This document shows, piece by piece, positions 59,083-64,000 of a stretch of 64,000 bases of DNA; positions within the stretch are counted from its first letter, which is position 1, and each line of letters begins with the position of its first letter. The position numbers were made by a program, and so were the translations under genes. The DNA lies in contig JBBRNX010000006.1 of assembly GCA_038230035.1 (NCBI GenBank), forward strand, positions 1 to 64,000. Reading direction: 5' to 3'. A model generated the notes under the pieces. It saw only the letters and a list, made by a program, of their open reading frames with translations. It was not told the origin of the DNA and made no database searches. The DNA comes from Gaiella sp038230035. GTDB taxonomy: Bacteria; Actinomycetota; Thermoleophilia; Gaiellales; Gaiellaceae.

Positions 59083-60139
59083 GGCGGATCAGCTCCTCGG
59101 CGATCTGCTCGCCCGCGTGAGGGCGGGCCAGGGCGAGCATTGCGTCGCGCATCGCAGCACGCCGAGCGTCATCGGCGAGGAGCTCGTCGACGAGCGCCGG
59201 GATGCGGGCGATATCGGAATCGGAGACGACGATCGCACCGCCACCTCGCTCGAAATGCCGTGCGTTCAGCGCCTGGTGGTCGGCGGTCGCGTGTGGGTAC
59301 GGCACGAGGATCGAGGGTGTCCCGGCGGCGGCGAGCTCCCACACCGTCCCGCCGGCGCGTGAGACGGCGACGTCGGCGGCGGAGAGCGCACCGGCGAAAC
59401 GGTCGGTCTGCGGCACGAGGACATAGTCGGGCCGCAGGACACGTTCGCGCAGCGACTCGTAGTCACGCTCGCCCGAGATGTGGAGGACGGCCGGGCCGGA
59501 CGCTCCCCACGCCGCAACGGCCATCTCGTTCAGCGACCGCGCTCCTGCGAGCGCGCCGAACACCGCAACCACCGGGCCGTCGGCCGGGAGCCCGAACTGG
59601 CGCCGTCCTTCCTCGCGCGTCGCGCCCTGGTGCGCCTGCGGTATCGCACGACCCACGACCTGGTACTTCGGCGCCTCTCGCCCGGGCAGCTCGTAGGCGA
59701 GGAAGACGCGTTTGGCAAGCGGCGCAGCGAGACGGTTCGCCAGGCCGAGATGCGCATCGGCCTCGGTGATCGCTGCGGGGATCCGTCGAAGCCGAGCAGC
59801 GAGCACCATCGGGCCGGCAACGTAGCCGCCAGCGCCGAGTACGACGTCGGGCCGGCGTCGGGCCAGGATCTTGGAGCACGCGAACGGCGCAGTTGCAGCC
59901 TGCCAGAGCGCCCGTGGCAGCTCAGGCCCGAACCGGCGAGGAATGCCGGAAACGCTGAAGGTGTCGAGCTCGAAGCCGGCTTCAGGAACCAGACGCGACT
60001 CGACGCGATCCGCCGACCCGGCGAAGGTCACGGTCACTCCGCGCTCGCGCAGAGCCTCCGCGACCGCGAGTGCCGGCCTGACGTGACCCGCTGTGCCCCC
60101 GGCCCCGATCACGCACACGAGCTTCGACGACGCGCTCAT
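59069..60139 (-). CDS. murG: UDP-N-acetylglucosamine:lipid I GlcNAc transferase MurG
   Basis: The 356-residue GT-B enzyme converts lipid I to lipid II at the membrane surface. The first glycine loop is CVIGAGGTAGHVRPALAVAEAL (usually GGTGGH). The DVVLGAGGYVAGPMVLAARL block, EADAHLGLANRLAAPLAKRV, and the C-terminal UDP-GlcNAc site ISRAGGTVWELAAAGTPSILVPYPHATADHQ (here VSRAGG) are present. ATG at 60139 or GTG at 60118 can start it; both lie inside the 3' end of ftsW, which runs on for 137-158 bases in another frame. Confidence 0.95.
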   Translation of the reverse strand: MSASSKLVCVIGAGGTAGHVRPALAVAEALRERGVTVTFAGSADRVESRLVPEAGFELDTFSVSGIPRRFGPELPRALWQAATAPFACSKILARRRPDVVLGAGGYVAGPMVLAARLRRIPAAITEADAHLGLANRLAAPLAKRVFLAYELPGREAPKYQVVGRAIPQAHQGATREEGRRQFGLPADGPVVAVFGALAGARSLNEMAVAAWGASGPAVLHISGERDYESLRERVLRPDYVLVPQTDRFAGALSAADVAVSRAGGTVWELAAAGTPSILVPYPHATADHQALNARHFERGGGAIVVSDSDIARIPALVDELLADDARRAAMRDAMLALARPHAGEQIAEELIRLARA

Positions 60140-61214
60140 TCACGGCGATGTTAAGGAGAATCCCCACCGCGGCGAGCAGGACGATGAGCGAGGAGCCACC
60201 GTAGGAGACAAACGGCAGCGGAATCCCGGTCAGCGGGGCGACGCCCAGAACGGCAGCGATGTTGATGACCGCCTGCCCGCAGACGAGTGTCGTGATCCCG
60301 GCGGCAAGCCGCTTCCCGAACGGATCCCGGCAGGAGAGCGCGACCCGGAAGCCAGCCCACGCGAACATCACGAACGCCGCGACGAGCAGCGTCAGACCGA
60401 TCAAGCCAAGCTCTTCGCCGACGATCGCGAGGATCATGTCCGTGTGCGCCTCGGGGAGGTAGCTGTTCTTCATCACCCCGTGTCCGAGCCCGTGGCCCGT
60501 CACACCGCCGGATGCAACACCGATGATCGCCTGCGTGATCTGGTAGCCGGTGCCTTGCGGATCCTGCGAGGCGTTGAGGAAGCTGAAGAAGCGCGCACGT
60601 CGGTACGGCTCGATCCAGATCGCCGCGGTACCGAAGGCAATTGTCAACGTCCCCGCCAGCGCGAGCAGCCGGAGCGGTACTCCCGAGACGACGAGGATGC
60701 CCCCGACCATCAAGACGAGCGCGATCGTCGTCCCGAGGTCGGGCTGCAGGATGATGAGCCCGCAAAACGCGAGGCAGACCAGGCCGATCGGCTTCATCAG
60801 CTGGCCGAGGGTCTGAGGGACTGGCCGGCGCGAGAGCCGCGCGCAGACCCAAAGGCAGAGCGCGAGCTTCGCGAGCTCTGACGGCTGAACGCTCACCGGC
60901 CCGACGATGAACCAACGGCGGGCGCCGTTGATGGGCGGGGCGACCACGAGCACTGCTGCGCAGAGGCCCAATGCGCCGACCAGGAACATCGGGGTGAGGC
61001 GTCGCAACCGGTGGTAGTCGATTCGGGACAGGACGGCGAGCAGGACGATGCCGCCGAACGCGTAGATCGCCTGCTTCGTGAGAAACGTCATGGGGTCGCT
61101 GTTGCCGAGCGCGGCCGGCGTCGAGGTGGCGCTGAAGACCATGACGAGGCCGAACGCAACCAGGCCGAGCGTCACCAGACCGAGGATTCGCTGCTCCAAG
61201 CGACCGCGCGTCAT
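59982..61214 (-). CDS. ftsW: Lipid II polymerase FtsW (SEDS family)
   Basis: The 410-residue protein has about ten membrane segments and works with a class B PBP to polymerise septal peptidoglycan. The SEDS landmarks are INGARRWFIVGPVSVQPSELAKLAL, LIILQPDLGTTIALVL, GTGYQITQAIIGVASGGVTGHGLGHGVMKNSYLPEAHTDMILAIVGEELGLIG and LPFVSYGGSSLIVLLAAVGILLNI. ATG at 61214 follows AGGAG by six bases. After the last helix about 52 residues, rich in Arg, Gly and Ser, are read in a different frame over the start of murG. Most homologues end shortly after this helix, so this tail is either genuine or a trace of frame drift. Confidence 0.93.
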   Translation of the reverse strand: MTRGRLEQRILGLVTLGLVAFGLVMVFSATSTPAALGNSDPMTFLTKQAIYAFGGIVLLAVLSRIDYHRLRRLTPMFLVGALGLCAAVLVVAPPINGARRWFIVGPVSVQPSELAKLALCLWVCARLSRRPVPQTLGQLMKPIGLVCLAFCGLIILQPDLGTTIALVLMVGGILVVSGVPLRLLALAGTLTIAFGTAAIWIEPYRRARFFSFLNASQDPQGTGYQITQAIIGVASGGVTGHGLGHGVMKNSYLPEAHTDMILAIVGEELGLIGLTLLVAAFVMFAWAGFRVALSCRDPFGKRLAAGITTLVCGQAVINIAAVLGVAPLTGIPLPFVSYGGSSLIVLLAAVGILLNIAVNERVVEARVRDRGRGHSGSRQAGTRGRGGSARARSDRDLRRVGGSRRVASGS

Positions 61215-61380
61215 CCGAGGCTCCTGTGGATCGAGCCGCACACTCCTGGCTCGAAGTCGTTCACCACGTGTGCGTGTTGTCTGATTAGGCTCGAAAGCGG
61301 GAGGTGGGCCGGGGTGCCCCGCAAGCCAGCCGTTTCGGACATGTCCCGCGAAGACATGTCGCGCGTGGTCGTGGCGGCGG
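61215..61380. other. Noncoding gap between murD and ftsW with repeats
   Basis: This 166-base gap interrupts an otherwise packed cluster. It contains GGACATGTCC, a perfect 10-bp palindrome, and a second ACATGTC 15 bases further on. There is also a GGGGTGCCCC palindrome at about 61312. These resemble short repeats often found at insertion-sequence ends, but no transposase or target duplication was detected. It contains no gene; a small regulatory role for the downstream ftsW is possible. Confidence 0.5.
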
Positions 61381-62640
61381 TCATCGCGAGCCTTCTCCGA
61401 GCTCGTCGACCAGGCGGCGGAACTCGTCCCCGCGCTGTTCGTAGCTCTCGAACTGGTCGAAGCTCGCGCACGCCGGCGACAGGAGCACGACATCGCCCGG
61501 ATCTGCGGCTGCGACAGCGGCTCGCACGGCGCTCGCCAGGTCGCCAGAGTGCTCGAACCGCGCACCGACTCTTGCGAGCGAGGCGCCGATCTCGTCGGCC
61601 GCAGTTCCGATCAGGTATGCCCGGTCGGCAGGACCGAGATCGGCGGCGAGCAAGTCGTAACTCTCGCGCTTCCCGAGGCCGCCGAGGATAACGTGCAGCG
61701 GTGCGTCGAGCGACGCGATCGCGCGCCGAGCCGCAGCAACGTTCGTCGCCTTGGAGTCGTTGACGAAGCGAACGCCGTCGACCTCGCGCAGCTCTTCGAT
61801 CCGATGCTCGACACCCGGGAAGGTCAGGAGAGCCGTCGCGATCGCCTCCTCGGGTAAGCCGATAGCGCGAGCGGCGGCGACGGCGGCGGCCGCGTTCTCG
61901 CGGTTGTGGGCGCCAGGGATTCGCGGCGCGGCCGGCAACGGGTCAGCGCCAGAGAACTCGACGCGGCGAGCGCCGCCGGGCACGGAATCGAAGTCGCGAG
62001 GAACGACAGCCACGTCGGCCGAGGTCTGCCGTCCGAAGATGCGGAGCTTCGCGTCGCGATAGGCCCCGAACGAACCGTGGCGGTCGATGTGATCCGGCTC
62101 GAGGTTGAGCAGCACGGCGACGCGCGGCTGCAACGTCTCGACATCTTCGAGCTGGAACGACGACAGCTCGCAAACGATCCAGGCGTCGTCGGCGACATGG
62201 CCGACGAGCGAGCACAGCGGCCGCCCGATGTTCCCAACGACCTCCACCCCGCGCCCAGCTGCGTCGAACATCGCGCCGAGCAAAGCGGTCGTCGTCGTCT
62301 TCCCGTTCGTGCCTGTGATCCCTACCAACGGGTTCGCGAGCAATCTCGCGCCGAGCTCGATCTCGCTCAACACGGGGACGTCGCCCGCGCGTGCCGCCGC
62401 CACCAGCGGGTGGTCACCCGGTATGCCTGGGCTCTTGATCACGGTGTCGATTCCCCCGAGCAGCGCGTCGTCCTCCTCTCCGAGTTGGAGTTCGACACCT
62501 GCCGCCGTGAGCCTTCCCGCGACGGCGGGATCGAGGCCTAGATCGCGGTCGTAGCCGACGACCTCGACGCCCTGCGAGCGAAGCGCCAGCGCAGCGGCCT
62601 CGCCCGACCGTGCGAGCCCGAGCACGAGCGCGCGCTTCAC
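61381..62640 (-). CDS. murD: UDP-N-acetylmuramoylalanine--D-glutamate ligase
   Basis: The 419-residue ligase adds D-Glu. The ATP loop is LVGITGTNGKTTTTALLGAMF. The sugar-nucleotide fold starts VKRALVLGLARSGEAAALAL, and the active-site Mur motifs are in VCELSSFQLEDVETLQPRVAVLLNLEPDHIDRHGSFGAYRDAK and in FVNDSKATNVAAARRAI. The C-terminal domain ends DSKATN then the FDQFESYEQRGDEFRRLV block. GTG at 62640 is chosen, beginning VKRALVLG; the in-frame upstream part is Ser/Thr-rich and covers the mraY end. It is 11 bases from the mraY stop. Confidence 0.95.
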   Translation of the reverse strand: MKRALVLGLARSGEAAALALRSQGVEVVGYDRDLGLDPAVAGRLTAAGVELQLGEEDDALLGGIDTVIKSPGIPGDHPLVAAARAGDVPVLSEIELGARLLANPLVGITGTNGKTTTTALLGAMFDAAGRGVEVVGNIGRPLCSLVGHVADDAWIVCELSSFQLEDVETLQPRVAVLLNLEPDHIDRHGSFGAYRDAKLRIFGRQTSADVAVVPRDFDSVPGGARRVEFSGADPLPAAPRIPGAHNRENAAAAVAAARAIGLPEEAIATALLTFPGVEHRIEELREVDGVRFVNDSKATNVAAARRAIASLDAPLHVILGGLGKRESYDLLAADLGPADRAYLIGTAADEIGASLARVGARFEHSGDLASAVRAAVAAADPGDVVLLSPACASFDQFESYEQRGDEFRRLVDELGEGSR

Positions 62641-62650
62641 CGTGCCGTTC

Positions 62651-63664
62651 TCATAGGCGGAAGCGCAGGTAGTAGCGGTAGTAGAGGACAAAGCCGATCG
62701 CGCAGAGGATCGCGCAGACGATCCAGAAGCGCACCATGATCTTGGTCTCCGACCACGCCTTCATCTCGAAGTGATGTTGGATCGGCGCCATCAGGAACAC
62801 CCGCCTCCCGGTGCGCTTGAACGAGACGACCTGAATGATCACGGACAGCGCCACCGCGGCGTAGATGCCGCCGATGAAGATCAGCAGCACCTCGGTCTTC
62901 GTCAGCACCGCGAACCCGGCTAGCGCACCGCCGAGCGCCATCGCGCCGGTGTCGCCCATGAACACCTCGGCCGGATGCGCGTTGAACCAGAGGAACCCGA
63001 TCGTGCCGCCGATCAGCGCCGCGCCGAAGATCGCGAGGTCGAGATACGTGCCGCTGCGATGGCCCGGCGAGCCAGAGCGGATCCAGGAGATGACCGCGAT
63101 CGCAAGGAACGTCATGAGCGAGATGATCGACGTGCCCGCAGCCAGCCCGTCGACGCCGTCGATGAGGTTCACACCGTTCACCGTGCCCGCAATCACGAGG
63201 AAGAGGAACGGGTAGAACGCATAGCTGAGGTTGACGTGCCAATCGACGATCGGGAAGTAGATCTTCGTGTCGACGCCGGGGATGTGGTTGATGGCAACCG
63301 CCATCCCGACCGTGATCGCCACGAGGAGAAGCATCTTCCAGCGACCCGGGAGACCGAGAGAGCGACGGCGGCGAACCTTGAGGTAGTCGTCGAGGAACCC
63401 GATCAGGCCGCAGCCGAGCGTGACGCCCATCAGGGTCAAGCCGGTCAGTGTGTGGACTGAGAGGACGAAGAACGGAGCGAGCGTCGCGAACAGGATCAGC
63501 AGGCCGCCCATCGTGGGCGTTCCCTGCTTGACGTGGTGCCCGGGTGGGCCCTCTGCCCGAATCTGCTGACCGACACCCCGGCGGCGCAGCCAATCGATGA
63601 ACGCAGGCCCGATGACGACGGCTATCACCATCGCCACGAGCCCCGCGATGAGGACCCTCACCAT
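62651..63664 (-). CDS. mraY: Phospho-N-acetylmuramoyl-pentapeptide transferase
   Basis: The 337-residue, ten-helix enzyme moves phospho-MurNAc-pentapeptide to undecaprenyl phosphate, giving lipid I. The magnesium-binding block is GFLDDYLKV, followed by NGVNLIDGVDGLAAG, GDTGAMALGG and the C-terminal APIQHHFEMKAWSETKIMVRFW. The substrate loop GTPTMGGLL is present. ATG at 63664 overlaps the murF stop by seven bases. It is also the target of muraymycin and tunicamycin-type inhibitors in other bacteria. Confidence 0.97.
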   Translation of the reverse strand: MVRVLIAGLVAMVIAVVIGPAFIDWLRRRGVGQQIRAEGPPGHHVKQGTPTMGGLLILFATLAPFFVLSVHTLTGLTLMGVTLGCGLIGFLDDYLKVRRRRSLGLPGRWKMLLLVAITVGMAVAINHIPGVDTKIYFPIVDWHVNLSYAFYPFLFLVIAGTVNGVNLIDGVDGLAAGTSIISLMTFLAIAVISWIRSGSPGHRSGTYLDLAIFGAALIGGTIGFLWFNAHPAEVFMGDTGAMALGGALAGFAVLTKTEVLLIFIGGIYAAVALSVIIQVVSFKRTGRRVFLMAPIQHHFEMKAWSETKIMVRFWIVCAILCAIGFVLYYRYYLRFRL

Positions 63665-64000
63665 GTCTGCGCGATCTTCGCCACCCTCTCCGGGATGCCT
63701 TCGAGGCCGACCGCTCTCGAGGCTTTCACGAGCACCGCATCCCCTGGCCGGACGAGGTCGTCGAACCCGTCGGGCGTCTCGACGAACCGCATCTCGGGCA
63801 CGCCCGGCTCCATGTAGAGACGGGCGCGCTCGCCGACCGCGACGAGCACGTCGACGGTTTCCGCGACGACCCCGCCGATCTCACGGTGGTAGGCGTCGGA
63901 TTGCTCGCCGAGCTCGGCCATCTCACCGAGGATCGCGACACGACGTCTGCCTCCCGCCCGCTCGGTGAGGTTGAGCAGCGCCGCGCGCATCGACGTCGGG
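63658..64000 (-). CDS. murF: UDP-N-acetylmuramoyl-tripeptide--D-Ala-D-Ala ligase, C-terminal part cut by window edge
   Basis: The last 113 codons of the gene are inside the window. They begin PTSMRAALLNLTERAGGRRRVAILGEMAELG, which is the conserved entry to the C-terminal Mur ligase domain (NPxSMxAAL, then GEMxELG). The sequence continues with DAYHREIGGVVAETVDVLVAVGERA and ends near VLVKASRAVGLEGI. The enzyme adds D-Ala-D-Ala to the UDP-MurNAc tripeptide. Its ATP-binding half is outside the window. Being immediately upstream of mraY it follows the classic division/cell-wall gene order. Confidence 0.92.
   Translation of the reverse strand, partial: PTSMRAALLNLTERAGGRRRVAILGEMAELGEQSDAYHREIGGVVAETVDVLVAVGERARLYMEPGVPEMRFVETPDGFDDLVRPGDAVLVKASRAVGLEGIPERVAKIAQTW

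Overview
This is a GC-rich, almost gap-free bacterial chromosome segment. GTG and TTG starts are frequent, and stop/start overlaps of the GTGA or ATGA type are everywhere. Three features point to Actinomycetota: the order alaS-ruvX-mltG-aroE-aroC-aroK/aroB-aroQ-pepP-efp, a division/cell-wall cluster that runs into ftsZ without ftsA, and separate gcvPA and gcvPB genes. The fused AroK-AroB, the MnmA with an extra N-terminal domain, and the neighbourhood as a whole suggest a deep lineage such as class Thermoleophilia. That placement is inference from gene content, not a measured phylogeny.

Positions 1-24637 lie mostly on the minus strand. The left edge cuts an IS5-like transposase. Then come efp, a Xaa-Pro peptidase gene, and a shikimate block (aroQ, aroKB fusion, aroC, aroE) that supplies five of the seven shikimate enzymes. 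These are followed by mltG, ruvX, alaS, two membrane proteins, mnmA, aspS, hisS and a histidine-degradation block (hutI, hutU, a small membrane protein, hutH), with ftcD nearby. HutH, HutU, HutI and FtcD together take histidine to glutamate plus formimino-tetrahydrofolate.

Positions 24616-34608 lie on the plus strand. A tightly coupled series holds a methyltransferase, a uracil-DNA glycosylase-like protein, a DUF4232 lipoprotein, a two-gene ABC exporter, a GMC oxidoreductase and a degenerate HD-domain protein. tRNA-Gln(CTG), a lysozyme-like secreted protein and tRNA-Glu(CTC) follow.

Positions 34661-50521 are mixed. They hold two tandem secreted Ig-like repeat proteins, a zinc peptidase, gltX, an MFS transporter, endonuclease IV, a Cys-rich protein, a cation/proton exchanger, a serine hydrolase, a threonine aldolase, rlmN, an interrupted msrB, and an MMPL exporter divergent from a TetR regulator.

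Positions 50528-64000 are all minus strand. They run from murF (cut by the right edge) through mraY, murD, ftsW, murG, murC, murB, ftsQ and ftsZ into the glycine cleavage operon gcvT-gcvH-gcvPA-gcvPB.

No gene-free stretch exceeds 300 bases. The longest are 765-1001, which is filled by a palindromic insertion flanked by a 9-bp direct repeat, and 12702-12973, which holds several hairpins and a degenerate copy of a gene end. The palindromic insertion between efp and pepP is the most distinctive unexplained element in the window. No CRISPR array, prophage or obvious defence system was seen.
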